NCBI GenBank assembly: GCA_015832175.1
Contig: WJXW01000003.1
Span: forward strand, 1,736,001-1,800,000
Reading direction: 5' to 3'
Length of the DNA stretch: 64,000 bases
Source of the DNA: Paraphaeosphaeria minitans
Lineage: Eukaryota > Ascomycota > Dothideomycetes > Pleosporales > Didymosphaeriaceae
In this document: piece by piece, positions 10,996 through 22,118 of the stretch
Layout of the letters: the number at the start of each line of letters is the position of its first letter
How positions within the stretch are numbered: position 1 is the stretch's first letter
Notes under the pieces: model-generated
Told to the model about the DNA's origin: nothing
What the model saw: only the letters and a program-made list of their open reading frames with translations
Database searches by the model: none
Made by a program: the position numbers and the translations under genes

Positions 10996-11853
10996 ATGGC
11001 ACAGGCTGCAGCACTCTCAGGGCACCACTGCGTGCCAGCCTTCAATGCCAACGGCGATGCCCCCGTTACAGTCCTCGTCAACACTGTTCGAGGCACCATA
11101 GCTTTCACCGTAGTCAAAGACGCGCCTCTCACATCCATATACGAAATCCTCTACGAGCGCGTCCCATGGGTAGCCAACACCTCTTACATCCTCACGACAC
11201 ACTCTCGCCGCACCGTCCCCACGACGGACGGGCCCGTCTCGTCCCTCCTCAGTTCCGCATCCGACACATTCATTTCCCTGCGCTTGAGCGTCCCGCTATG
11301 TGGTGGTAAGGGTGGTTTCGGCTCTATCCTGCGCGCCCAGGGCGGCCGCATGTCGTCGCGGAAGAAGAATCAGGGCGAGGTGAACGGCTCGTCGCGCAAC
11401 TTGGATGGCCGCCGGCTGCGCACCGTTGCCGAAGCGAAGACGCTCGCCGAGTATCTTGCTATCAAGCCAGAGATGGACAAGCGCGAGAAGGAGGAGCGAC
11501 GCAAGCGGTGGGAGGATATTGTCGCAAGCACAGAGCGCAAGCAGGATGAGCTGATGAGCGGGCGGACGCAGGTCCGACTCGATGGCCAGTGGGTTGAGGA
11601 CAAGGAGGAAGCGGAGAGTAAGACGCGGGAGGCGATCGAGAAGATGTTGATGGCACAGCAGCGGTCAAGCTCCGAGGAAGAGGAACGGGAGGAAGAGCAG
11701 GCTGCGGGATCCTCGAAGCCTGTTGCTCAGCGGACCATGTTTGGCTGGGACGACGAGGACGATGAGTTCATGAGTGACAGTGAAGAAGAAGAGGAAGTTT
11801 CGGAAGAAGACAAGCCCAAGTACGAGGGCAAGGGTAAGGGCAAGGCTGCGTAG
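10996..11853 (+). CDS. SDE2: Sde2 splicing factor, ubiquitin-fold precursor
   Basis: Nuclear telomere-maintenance and splicing factor. In fission yeast the N-terminal ubiquitin-like fold is cut off after a GG pair by deubiquitinases, and the released C-terminal part joins the spliceosome. The gene is intronless, 285 residues. Residues 22-104 form the ubiquitin-like part (VTVLVNTVRGTIAFTV...ISLRLSVPLCGG). The processing site GG|KGGFGS is at 103-109, so cleavage would expose Lys105. It is followed by ILRAQGGRMSSRKK, the conserved LDGRRLRTV and AKTLAEYLAIKPE, a charged helix (KREKEERRKRWEDIV) and a Glu-rich tail with FGWDDEDDEF. Key motifs are all intact. Confidence 0.93.
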   Translation: MAQAAALSGHHCVPAFNANGDAPVTVLVNTVRGTIAFTVVKDAPLTSIYEILYERVPWVANTSYILTTHSRRTVPTTDGPVSSLLSSASDTFISLRLSVPLCGGKGGFGSILRAQGGRMSSRKKNQGEVNGSSRNLDGRRLRTVAEAKTLAEYLAIKPEMDKREKEERRKRWEDIVASTERKQDELMSGRTQVRLDGQWVEDKEEAESKTREAIEKMLMAQQRSSSEEEEREEEQAAGSSKPVAQRTMFGWDDEDDEFMSDSEEEEEVSEEDKPKYEGKGKGKAA

Positions 11854-12045
11854 GCAGAACTTGTGGTGTGTCCCGTTTCACCTTATATGTAGGGTGCATG
11901 GCGTTCATGAAGCATTCATTTCATCATCATTTTTCAGATACCCAGATAAGTCTTGTCAATATCTCAATTCATTCATCCATAATCATGCCCAGTATACAAA
12001 TTCATACCGTGATGGTAGCAGCCCACCCAAGAATTGTGCAATCCT

Positions 12046-12516
12046 TCAACCTCCGATGTTCCTATCCATATCTTTGTCCCCGCCATAACCCTGTGCCCGT
12101 CTCTGCTGCGCCGCGTCACCCTCCACCTCATCAGACCTCTGTGTACCACCCAATCCGCCCTCGCTGTTCGCGCGCCCCTCCGCACTTGTCTTGCCCCCTC
12201 CACCACCGCCCTCCTGGATGGTCTGTCCGTACCGCATCTTCTCGCCTGGGGTGACACCTTGCGAGTTGGGGCCCGTGGACTTGGACGCGTGGACTTTGTC
12301 GGCCATCTGGGTGCCTGTTGAGGCGTCTGAGGTTTGGCGTTAGCTGGGAGAAAAGGAACAAGGAGACATGTAGTGGAGTCATTAGATGAAAGTGAGATGG
12401 TGAGGAGTACCGCCTAGCTGCCCGGACTGCTTCGGGACGGGATTGACGTAGCCCAGGTTGCCTTCGTACTGGCCGCCCTCGCCGCCGGGGGAGGTGTCCA
12501 TGAGCTGGTCCGACAT
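12046..12516 (-). CDS. Small Gly-rich hydrophilic protein, function unknown
   Basis: Exons are 12516-12411 and 12326-12046, joined by an 84 nt GTACTC-CAG intron with a GCTAAC branch site (128 residues). The product starts MSDQLMDTSPGGEGG and is rich in Gly, Glu, Asp, Lys and Gln, including GGGGGGKTSAEGRANSEGG. It has no signal peptide, membrane helix or Cys. The composition resembles hydrophilin or LEA-like stress proteins, but that is only compositional and I recognise no named domain. The clean splice and balanced codon use make it a likely real gene. It lies upstream of, and in the same orientation as, no functional partner that I can identify. Confidence 0.65.
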
Positions 12517-12827
12517 GATTATATAGTGATCGAATATAGTATCGAGGTACGGAAGTGACCTAAAAGAGCCAGAGGTGTTTCTGTGATGTAGTGGAGGTAA
12601 TTGTATCGCAGTCAATTGTGCTTTGTATTTGCAGTTGCTCCAACGGTGGAGCTTCGAAAGATGCTGGGGAGCTTCGTAATTAATGACGTCAAAAATACGC
12701 TAGAGAATCCCTCCCTTTATCGGGATGCCATGGCGCCCCTCCAACCACGCAACTCCTGAACGCCTTTGCTAGATGCCCCCGATGCAAGCTATAAAGCCGA
12801 ATGATCATACACAGTATCATACCTTTG

Positions 12828-14104
12828 CTAGTCGAAATCGACACCCATGAGGAAGCTGTTGGTAGATTAGCAGGTGCAGCTTTGACAAGGAGATGGAAAT
12901 AGTACCTTTCATATAAGCGCATGTATTTCGCGACAAAGGCCTCCAAGTGGAATATGACTTTGCTGCCGGTCTTGCATCTGTGTTCGTAAAACGCAGCCCA
13001 CTTGATGACTTCCGGCTTGAGCGCATCGTCGGTTTGGGGAATTAGCTTCCATGTGAGTGTCTTCAGAATGGTCGTAGGATCTATGCAATGCGAGAGAAGA
13101 TCGTAAAGTGCCGCGCGGACCTGGAGGAGACGGGTTGGAGTTCGTTCCTCGACAATCTGATTTGCGATCTGGCCGATCAGAGCTTCCCAGTCTGGTGGCG
13201 GGATGTGTGTTGCATCTGTAATGTTTTCGCTGTACCTTCGTTAGCAACAGCTCCGCCAAAGAATCATGGATAAGAACATACTTCTGCGCATGTACGGCCT
13301 CAAACATGAGCAGAGCCTTCCTCAAGTTCCTGCCGCTCTCCTTAGCAACCCTTCTGTTCAACCCATCCACCTCCTTCCATCCCTCCTTCTTTCCAACAAC
13401 CCTCAACACGCCGCAGATCTCCTCCTCGGTCGGCGCCCCAACCCTCACCAACAACGTCCTACTCCGGATCGGAGCAATGATATTACTCGTCGAGTTCGCC
13501 AGCAAGATCAGCCTCAAGTTAGGACTGTATTTCTCCATGGTCCGTCGAAGTGCCGCCTGCGCATCGCGCGTCAAATGATCCGCCTCATTGATCACCACAA
13601 CCTTGAAACGCTGTTTGGCGTTCATGTCGACCTGCTGCGTCTGCGCGACTTCCTTGAGGAGATCCTGCACAACAACACGGTCGTAATTTCCAACATCTGA
13701 CGGCGTGATCTCAAGGTGGTACACGGAAGCGACGATGTTAAATTCGAGTTTGCGGTTGGACGTGGTTTGAAAGACGCGAGCGTCGATCTTGATCTTTTCG
13801 ACACCGGGGCCGTAGAGCTCTTTGAGGGTTGCGACGATGCGGGTTTTCTTGCCGGCGCCGGAGGGGCCGTAGACGAGGAGATGAGGAAAATCGCCGCTTT
13901 GTGCCTGTAACAAGTGTTATGAATGTGTCAGTCTTGATAGTCGGTTTAGGGTTACGGTTAGGGTTACGGTTAAGGTTAAGGTTACTATATGGGAATAGGG
14001 CTATGGATAGGACATACGAGAGATCGCAGACGATCTGAGAGATCTAGATGGTAGCTGAGAGCCTCAAGGTTTCGCGGCCGATGCTTGTCTACGAGCAATG
14101 CCAT
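12828..14104 (-). CDS. RFC5: Replication factor C subunit 5
   Basis: Small subunit of the clamp loader that opens PCNA; also part of alternative RFC-like checkpoint complexes. Exons are 14104-14018, 13904-13282, 13235-12906 and 12855-12828 (355 residues, the usual length). It starts MALLVDKHRPRNLEALSYH. Walker A is GPSGAGKKTR, with the KKTR variant typical of Rfc5. RKLEFNIVASVYHLEITPSD and NEADHLTRDAQAALRRTMEK follow, and the pseudo-SRC region reads PIRSRTLLVR. The C-terminal collar (WKLIPQTDDALKPEVIKWAA, HLEAFVAKYMRLYES) is intact. The last exon is only 28 nt. Intron 1 (13905-14017) carries a telomere-like repeat. Confidence 0.96.
13942..13984. repeat. Telomere-like TTAGGG array in RFC5 intron 1
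   Basis: On the plus strand this reads as GGTTTAGGGTTACGG, then GTTAGGGTTACGG and GTTAAGGTTAAGGTTAC: about seven 5-7 bp units related to TTAGGG. It lies wholly inside RFC5 intron 1, about 120 nt downstream of the start codon in the gene's sense. Confidence 0.85.
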
Positions 14105-14513
14105 TGTGTGAGTATGATTGTGGTGTTCGATCGTGGCTTTGGAGCCTGCTGCAGACGCGTTGGCGTAAGACGCGAAGTCGCGCAAAGTGGTGGCTTGGCG
14201 CGAATGGTCAGCCTCCAGGCGTCACGCTCCTCGCGTGCCGGACTTTCAGCTCCCGAACGTCTCATCATTCATATAGAAGAGCGAAATAACGGCATCTTCT
14301 GCTGACTGCGACATAACTTACTCAAATTAAGGGTGCAAAGTTTACTTGCAGATCCAATTCAACATGGGCTTAGAGATCTGGCAATGCATCAAACACCAGG
14401 GGCATAGGTACCTACACTAGGTATCAGGACGTCAAAAACTGATTGGAAATAGTTTCGGTTATTGACTCGTCATCACATGACCTCCCTCAGCATCTGTACC
14501 GCAGACCGCGCCG
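14105..14513. other. RFC5 promoter and ADH 3' region
   Basis: About 410 bp of tandem-gene spacer. No gene or repeat seen. Confidence 0.45.
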
Positions 14514-15645
14514 CTACGAAAGATCTATCACAACTCTGCCCTGCATCCTCTGTTCATCCATCTCCTTGAAGACCTCCGTCAGCTTGTCCAACTTCTCCAC
14601 CCTAAAATGTGTCTTCACCACGCCTCTTGCTGCAAAATCCAGCGTTTCAATCGCATCCCTCCTCGTTCCGACCGCCACACCCACAATCGTAATCGCACCC
14701 ATGATGAGCTGTGCCGGCGTCGCCTGGAACGGCACTGGATCGCCCTCGGGCACACCAATGCACACCACGGTGCCGCCATGGCGTAGCAAGCCCACAGAAC
14801 TCGCGTAGGCTTTGTTGTTGGAGGTGAGGACAATAACAGCGTGCGCACCGAGTCCGCCAGTGAGATCCTTCACTGCGCCGGCCACGTCGTCTGTGCCGTC
14901 AATGGGGATAAAGTGCTCTGCACCGGACTTCAGGACAAGATCTTTCTTCGAGGAGTGATCGATTCCGATCACACGCAGAGCCATACCTCGCGAGGCGAAT
15001 TGTGTGCCGAGATGTCCTAAGCCGCCGCCTGCACCGAGGATGACGACGAAGTTGCCGGACTGGGTGCGGCTCTTTCGGACCGCGGAGTAGACTGTTACTC
15101 CTGCACAGAGCAGCGGAGCGGCAGCAGCTGAATCCAGCCCATCAGGGATGGGAGTCACGTAGTTTGCCGGTGCGAGAACGTATTGCTGGAACGTGCCGGG
15201 TGTGTAGTAGCCTGAGACTTTCTGCACTGTGTCGTCAGCTAAGTTATCTGGAGATGATGACATCGAGAAGACCTACGCCCTTTGCACAGCTGGCATCTAA
15301 CCCCACCCGACATGCATCGCAGGTCTCGCAGATGCCTGCCATCCACTTGATTCCCACTCTATGTCCTAGGCCAACGCTTGAATTGTCGGTCGCAGGCCCC
15401 ATCTTCACGATCTCTCCGACGCCCTCGTGTCCACCAACTTGACCAGCTTGGGTAGGGAAAGGCATATGCTTCCAAGATTGCATCATAATGCCCATGTCTG
15501 AATGGCAGACGCCCGAGTGGGAGAGATTGATCAGAACCTCTCCAGGGCCCGGTTCAGGCATGTCCAACTCCTCAATCTTCGTCGAGATGGAGCCCGGCTT
15601 ATCATAGACAGCGGCCTTGTACTTCTTGGGTAGATCCGCAGCCAT
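14514..15645 (-). CDS. Zinc-dependent alcohol dehydrogenase
   Basis: Medium-chain NAD-dependent ADH of the yeast ADH1 type, interconverting ethanol and acetaldehyde; no targeting peptide, so probably cytosolic. Exons are 15645-15277 and 15221-14514 (358 residues). Intron 1 (GTAGGT to GTGCAG, 55 nt) joins SCAKG to KVSGYYTPGTFQQY exactly as in the family. The catalytic zinc ligands lie in SGVCHSDMG and GGHEGVGEI. The structural zinc Cys series is C-E-T-C-D-A-C-R then DASC. The Rossmann motif GAGGGLGHLG is present. The upstream extension to 15693 lacks an ATG and is rejected. Substrate range beyond ethanol cannot be told from sequence. Confidence 0.93.
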
Positions 15646-16602
15646 TGTGAACTTGGTGGAATTTGTATTGAGGAAGTAGCCTCTGAGACACAATTTGAAC
15701 TCCTCGAGCGATAGTGGCTGGCGTAAGATGAGCTATAGGTGAGATAACAAAGGAACAGTGAGATAGGTAATACGGCTATATGCATGAAACCCCTCCTTCC
15801 TGCTGCTGCACCTGATCCGCACCTGCATCTATGAAACGCACATGTAATTATTGACCTAGCCTGGTCTAGCCCATAGAGCTGCATCCATAGGGCGGACTGC
15901 TCGTCGGATAACGGGCCTCCGTATCTGCAAGGCGGTGTTGCTTGCGGGGCGATGAAGGCCGAAAGGCTTCTAGAGATCAAGGTCAAGGTAGTGGAGCTAC
16001 GAGAGCTACCCCGCTTGAGTGGATCCATTCACAACAGGGCTGGATGCTGCGAGTAAGGTTTTCGATCTTTTGGAACGGCGATCACACTGACTCGACGGTG
16101 CAGACAGAGTAGGCATCACTCTATTACTGGAAGCTGGGCGGTTGATGGAGCTAGGAGCTAGGAGCTAGTCTGCATATCGATGATGTACCGGTACAGCATG
16201 CTGACCCGGTAGGAAGATATCTTTGCGCAGCCAATAACAACGCGGAAAGTTACAAAGCAAAGACAACATCAGCTGCACGTTTGAAGATATTGAAGATGTC
16301 TCTAGCTATGATACACCCATCCGAGGCCCCAAGCGCCGAACATCCAGCGAAGAAGAACCCGCTCCGCGGCCTGGGTCCACAAGCCTCTGCCTCGCAAAAT
16401 GGTATTGTACAAAACAGCATAGCGCAACTAGGCGCCGGAACATGAACGGAAATTACCAGACCCGGAAGTTTTGCTCCCTCCTATTATTTTGGTTTCTCAT
16501 GTTATGTTCCTCCTCATTGTCACGTAAAACCATTACCATGCAAAATGATATCGACGGTGTCGAGAAATATGCCAAAGAATAACGAACAGCCGCACAAAGT
16601 CT
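15646..16602. other. Intergenic, ADH promoter and STE11 3' end
   Basis: About 950 bp. It contains short reiterations of AGCTAGGAGCTAGGAGCTAG near 16149 and no recognisable gene. Confidence 0.45.
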
Positions 16603-19591
16603 CTACGAGGCCTGTTCGGTACAAAATGGACTCGCAAGCAGTTCGTCGGCGCTTGGGCGCCGCTCGTGGTCGATGAGGAAAGTCTGCGACAGGAAAGCAC
16701 GAGCATCATCTCCAGCGGTTTCAGGTATGGCCGGGTTGGCTTCGCCAGGACCACCAATCTTAAAGATGGCCTGGAGCTGGCTCAACGTGGGATGTGGGTG
16801 CGCTCCAGTAAACATTTCCACAATAAGACAACCGAGTGACCAGATGTCGGCTTTCCGCGTGTACGCAGTCTGTCGAACAACCTCAGGTGCCATCCAGAAA
16901 ACCGACCCCTGCAGAGAGACACGCTGGGCGCCCTTCTTTCCTCCGTTGAGCAGGGTGGACGTATCGACACGCTTGGAGATACCGAAATCGGAAATCTTCA
17001 CGGAACCTTTGTTGTCGACGAGGATGTTGGCTCCTTTGATGTCACGATGGATGATATCTCTTGAGTGAAGGTAAACCAGGCCCTGGAGAATCTGGCGTAC
17101 GAAGTTCTGGATGAGAGATTCGCCCAACGGTCCATAGTTGACAAGCATGGTAGCAACGGAACCACCCGGAACATATTCGAGGAAAATGTTCAGGTGTTGT
17201 TCGTCCGAATTCGACCCCAGGTACTGCACGATGTTCTTGTGCTTGAGATCTCGGAGAAGGCCAATCTCATGTTTGAGAGCCTCCACCATGTTGGTCTTCC
17301 TCTGGTCTGTCTGGGCCGTGCCAGAAGCCGATGGGAGCTCGACTTGCTTTACAGCCATAAGCTCGCCCGTTACGGCGTGAAGCGCCAAATAGACACTACC
17401 GAAGGAACCTTGTCCGATCAAAGCACCCTTCATGTACTTGACATTTTCCCAGGAATCTTGCTCGAGATAGTCGGCGAGCTCATCATCGTACTCCTCACCA
17501 TCTTCGGCAATGGCCGCAGAGAGTCGCTTATTGAGTGAGTCACCTGCCTCAGTATTGCCAGCGCTGCTACCGGCAAGGCTGCTACCGCCATCGTCAAAGT
17601 AAGACTGCATGGTGGTGGTATGGCCTTCGGGATCAGTGACCTGGAGGCTCTCCGCAGTACTCTCGCCACCGAAAGACACATATGATTTACGGTTCGGTTC
17701 GAGGGGCGATTCTTCTTCGAGTGGCTCCAGGACGGAGGATGCTATCGAATCCCTATAGCCTGATTGAGAAGGAAGACCAAGACGCATAACGGAAAGTGGT
17801 CTCAACGGGCGTGCCTGGTTGTTGTTCTGAAGCCAGTTATCGGCGATGGATGGAAGAGGTGGAGCATCCTTCAGACTTGAAGCGACACTGAAATTCGATG
17901 CCATGGACAGACGAGAAGCCGCCCGACTAAGACGGCGAGACCTCCTGATCGACATGCGTATGGTTTTATCGATCTCATCCTTTTCCACATCTGGGAAATA
18001 TGACGTGAGATCCGAAGTAATCAGCTCGCTCGGCGGCCGAGCTCCGTAGAACTGCTTAAGCTTCCGTGCCCTCGTCGCGAAGGCTTGTGCTCTGGACGGC
18101 CCTTCCAAGTGCTGTGCGGTGGAGTGGATATGTCGTTCTCGCTCCCGTGCTGACGTAGGCGAGAGCGGGTAGCTGACTGCAGCCAACGACTCTCCTGTTA
18201 TCTCTTGAATCTTCTTCTTGCTTCTCTCATTCTGCGGCAGTATAATATTCTGCGCCTGTTGGATGTTCTGTTGTTGGATGTTTTGTTGTTGATACTGCTG
18301 TTGGTAGATGCCTGCAGCCGCCTTCAACTGATCTTCTTCAGGCTCTCCAGTATGTATCTTCCGTAGGATAAGACGCCCTCTCTCGTGTCGGTTGGAGTCT
18401 TTGCACAGGCGAATGACCTCGATATCGCTCAATCTATGGCACAGCTCAGACTTCGGGTCCGGTCCGTCCAAGATGTAGAAGCAGTAATTCTTCAGGTGAC
18501 TCTCGTTGAGCTGCCCCTTTCGCAAAGTCTTGAGCATGATCTCATCTGCGGTTTTGCACCCTTCAATGTTAATTACAGACGATCGACCCGTGTCGTAGAT
18601 GACACGGATCACAGCCTTGTCGGATGGTAATATGGCGCTATTAGTGGCACTCTCAGAGATGCTCTGGTTCCGAATGTGGCTTGCGAATCGGGCTGTTTGG
18701 GGTGTCTCCGTGGGTGTGGTACGTTGGTTGCGATATGGCATGTTAATCGCACTGTTGACTGCGCTCAGGGGCTGGCTGCTATACGAAGATGCATAGCTTT
18801 TGTTGTCCTGGGGACTGGTCATACCGTAGTTACGCTCGCGCCTCGCGCCACGGTTCTCTTGATCGACAAGAGGAGAGCTAGGACGTGAGGGCGATTTGGC
18901 ACCACCGAAGTTGTAGGATAGATCAGAAGCGTTGATCTGGCGAGACATGCGCTTCGAGGCATTTTGGTAGCTGGAAGGGACGGAGCGAGCAGAGTGCAGC
19001 GACGGTCGAGGTGAGGCAGACGAGGGCGGAGTGTACGCGGCGTTGTCCAGCATGGCGAGGGAGTGCTGCATTGGAGTTAGAGATGACACGTGGTAGAAGA
19101 ACGGGCAACCTACCCGATTCGACACCCGTCTCGAAGCCTTCTTGTATTCTTTGTTGCGTAGCTGCTTTGCTTGCGAGCCGATACGGACCCTGTCGCCGAC
19201 CTTCTTGATGCCCATGTCTTTCAGGTGCGTCTGGTCCATCTCCATCAGGTTCCCGCCGTTGATGTTGTTTTCTAGACAGATCAGTCATGTCCGTCGGGAC
19301 CGAAAGACAGGGTCACCTACGCCTGAACAGCTCGACATAGTGAGCACAGTTGATGCGCTTCAGCCAGTCGCCGACCTTGTCCTCGTCCCAATGTCTGACT
19401 GCATCCGGGGCATCGTAGACTTCGGAGAACTCGGACTCGGTAGGCGAAGCATAGAGCGATTGATCTGCCCGGGAGGCAGCACCTTGGTTGCGATAGCTCG
19501 ACACGCTAGCGCTGTATTGCGTCGAGGTTTGCGAAGCCGACGACGCCAGCGAGGGCGCCGAATACGTCGGTTTGGAGGCAAGCATGGCCAT
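16603..19591 (-). CDS. STE11: Ste11-type MAP kinase kinase kinase
   Basis: Serine/threonine kinase at the top of the mating, filamentation and, in plant pathogens, infection MAPK cascade. Exons are 19591-19321, 19271-19114 and 19065-16603 (963 residues). A SAM domain spans about 66-130 (HWDEDKVGDWLKRINCAHYVELFRQ is split by intron 1). A Ras-association or RBD-like domain lies at about 292-381 (AVIRVIYDTGRSSVINIEG to RLILRKIHTG). The kinase domain runs from 684 to the end: GQGSFGSVY loop, Lys716 in AVKQ, HRDIKGAN with Asp818, DFG Asp836 and APEVV. The linker is Ser/Thr/Gln-rich. Intron 2 (48 nt, GTAGGT, CTCTAAC, CAG) is a multiple of 3 without a stop, so retention would add 16 residues after the SAM domain. 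Confidence 0.95.
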
Positions 19592-22118
19592 AGGTTGTAC
19601 GTCTGCGGGATGTGTGCGGAGGGGGCGGGTGACTAGGCGGGTGGGTTGTCAGACGTGACGTTTCTCGTGTGCCACTGCAACGACGTCTCTGTCTGTCTCT
19701 GTCTCGGGTCCAGATATTCCAAATCAAACACGCATAATGGGTCGCGTATGAGAACTGTCGACGAGCCCGGGGATGGCGTGGCGCGTGGCGCGTGCCGCTC
19801 AGTGGCAGGCTGTCCTCCAGGAGGCCTCGAGTGCCGGCGAGGTGCAGTTGCGGAGGTTGCACGACAGTGGTGCGAGTTGGTGCGAAGGCCAGCGGCGCAG
19901 CGGGTGCCCCGGGGTGGGCGGCGGGCCACGCTGGTGAAGGCGGATCTCAAGGGGCCGAGTGTGTTGGTATCGGCGTTGTAGGGGCGGTGGGCAGTGTGTA
20001 GTGGGTGGTGAATGGTGAGGAAGCGGCGGGTGACGCTCGGCGTCTGGCGTGCGGCAGCGGCGCCGTGAGGGCTTTCAGCGCTTTATGGCTAGCGACGCAG
20101 CGGCTCCGGGGTTGGGCGGGTGGCGGTGGCGGTGGACAGAGCAACAAACACGGGCAAGTCTCTCACGAAAGTACAGAAATCACGAGCGGCGGCAGCGAGG
20201 TAGAAGAGGCGGAGCAGCCGTGACCCGTCCAGGAGCTGTCTCTGACTGAACGTCGACTGAGGGAGGGCCAAATCTAAAACACGCTAGTGCCTCGCATTGC
20301 GCGTTTAGTTAGTCAGGTCAAGAGGGTAATCAAAGTCAGTAACCAACGTCAAGGTCAAGCCTCAAGGACGCTGATTGAAGTCGGTAGCCAAAGTCAGGTC
20401 AAAGGATGTTGATCAAAGTCAGTAGCCAACGTCAGGTCAAGCCTCAAGGACGCGGACTAGAGTCGGTAGCCAAAGTCAGGTCAAGGATGTTGATCAAAGT
20501 CAGTAGCCAACGTCAGGTCAAGCCTCAAGGACGCGGATTTAAGTCGGTAGCCAAAGTCAGGTCAAGGACGTTGATCAAAGCCAGCAGATAGTCAAACGTG
20601 GCCTACCGCTTCCCGAGATTGCCATTTCATGCTGCCTGAGTGCCTGTGTCCCTGAGTGCCTGACCGCCCTCTGAGCATCATCAACACCAATTTCGCCGAC
20701 GCGCCTCACCATGTATGGCGGCGCAGTAGTTCAGTAGTCGTGGATGGAGGATTCAAGTCAACCTGACGTGAACCTGGACGGGTCGCGTTGCCATCAGCCT
20801 CAGCCTCAGCCTCAGTCTCCGTCTCCGTCGCAGCCTTGTTCGCTGCGTTCGTTTCACTGTGCGTTCGCCCACACTACGCCACGCTGCAGCCGCCCTGATG
20901 CACTGCACAAGCATGGCCCGCGACCGAAGCGAGCGCTTCCTGTTGCTCTTGCTTCAGAAGTCCTGTTGTCTCCGCCTCACCGGCATGTTTCTTGTTTTGC
21001 CCGCCCGTGAGAGTAAAAGAGGGTTGAAACCACGGCGCACGGCCCGTCAGCACAACTTGGCCGTCCGCCTTGTCCGCGCTCGTTGAAACAAACATGCATC
21101 GTGACGCGTGACGCGGCAGGTTCGCCCATATACCTACGTCCTCCACCACCGCTTGCGATGCCGAGAACGGTCCGGCCAAGTCATGTGATGGAGTCTGCTA
21201 CACGCCGTCCTCGGTCGTTGTTTCGTGACAGGGGATGCCCCATGTGCAGTGGACTACATACCTAGTACCTACCCAGTACCCCAAGTAGTAGGTAGCGCCC
21301 CATCGTGCCTATACACACGTCCTTGGAACTACGAGGTACCCAGCCACATGCGATCACGAGTTGCATCTGTTTCTTGCGGGAATCTGAACAACGGCGAAGC
21401 CGTATCAAGTCAAGGTTTTAGGCACAATAGCACGTCGAGTCACCTTGACATCGCCCATTGCGAAGGATGACTGTTCGCGACACCAGCACATGCAAGCATG
21501 CGGTCTTCGACGACATCCAAATTCCTGCGCAGCTCGAGCAACTCGTGGTCCGGACAAAGGGCGAAGCACGGTGATTCATCAAGTCCAGCATGTCCAGCTG
21601 CTTTTCATAGAACAGTAGGTAATGATAAATGACGCTGTTCGCGAAACAGTGCGCCCCCAGGTACTTATGACGCAATGCAGCCTTCCGCGCCCACCACGCC
21701 GGTTCCTCAACCACGAGCTCCACATGCCCTACCAAAGACCCTCGCCGCACGTGGAACCCTCTGCATTCTCACCAGTCAACGTCTCTGCAGCGCATCACCG
21801 GCGACCCCATCAGCGAACTATTTCCTCTTCGCGACAGAACCAAGGTGTTCTCCTGAGCAAGGCCGGATCTCGTTTCCACTGCTCCGCCTGCTTACGACAA
21901 AATATCCTGCACCTGCACCTGCACCTGTTTTCACCAAGCTTCTACTCGTCTTCCCCCCGCAGCATACATTGACGCATATTGCATGGGCACCACGCAGCAA
22001 CTGCAGCTTGTCTTGCTGCCCACCCAACTTTTTGCCTAATCAACCAGTCGACATCACTCCCGGCCAGTAAGCGTCATCGGGCAGGGCTACACCGCTGGTA
22101 TAATAATAAGCTCCCACC
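19592..22118. other. Long divergent spacer, STE11 / DUF7514 gene
   Basis: About 2.5 kb upstream of two divergent genes. It holds the 81 bp minisatellite at 20321-20590 and otherwise no supported gene. The region is likely regulatory and may contain long 5' UTRs, as regulatory kinase genes in fungi often have. Confidence 0.5.
20321..20590. repeat. 81 bp higher-order minisatellite
   Basis: The landmark GTTGATCAAAG recurs at 20408, 20489 and 20570, an 81 bp period, with an older 83 bp unit before it from about 20327. Each 81 bp unit is itself two related halves of about 40 bp, one built on GTCAGTAGCCAACGTCAGG and the other on GTCGGTAGCCAAAGTCAGG. Units differ by a few substitutions only. Confidence 0.92.

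Noticed and set aside
20406..20591. Open frame across the 81 bp minisatellite encoding a 27-residue repeat
   Set aside because: It is open because the period is divisible by 3; there is no promoter, splice or homology support for translation.
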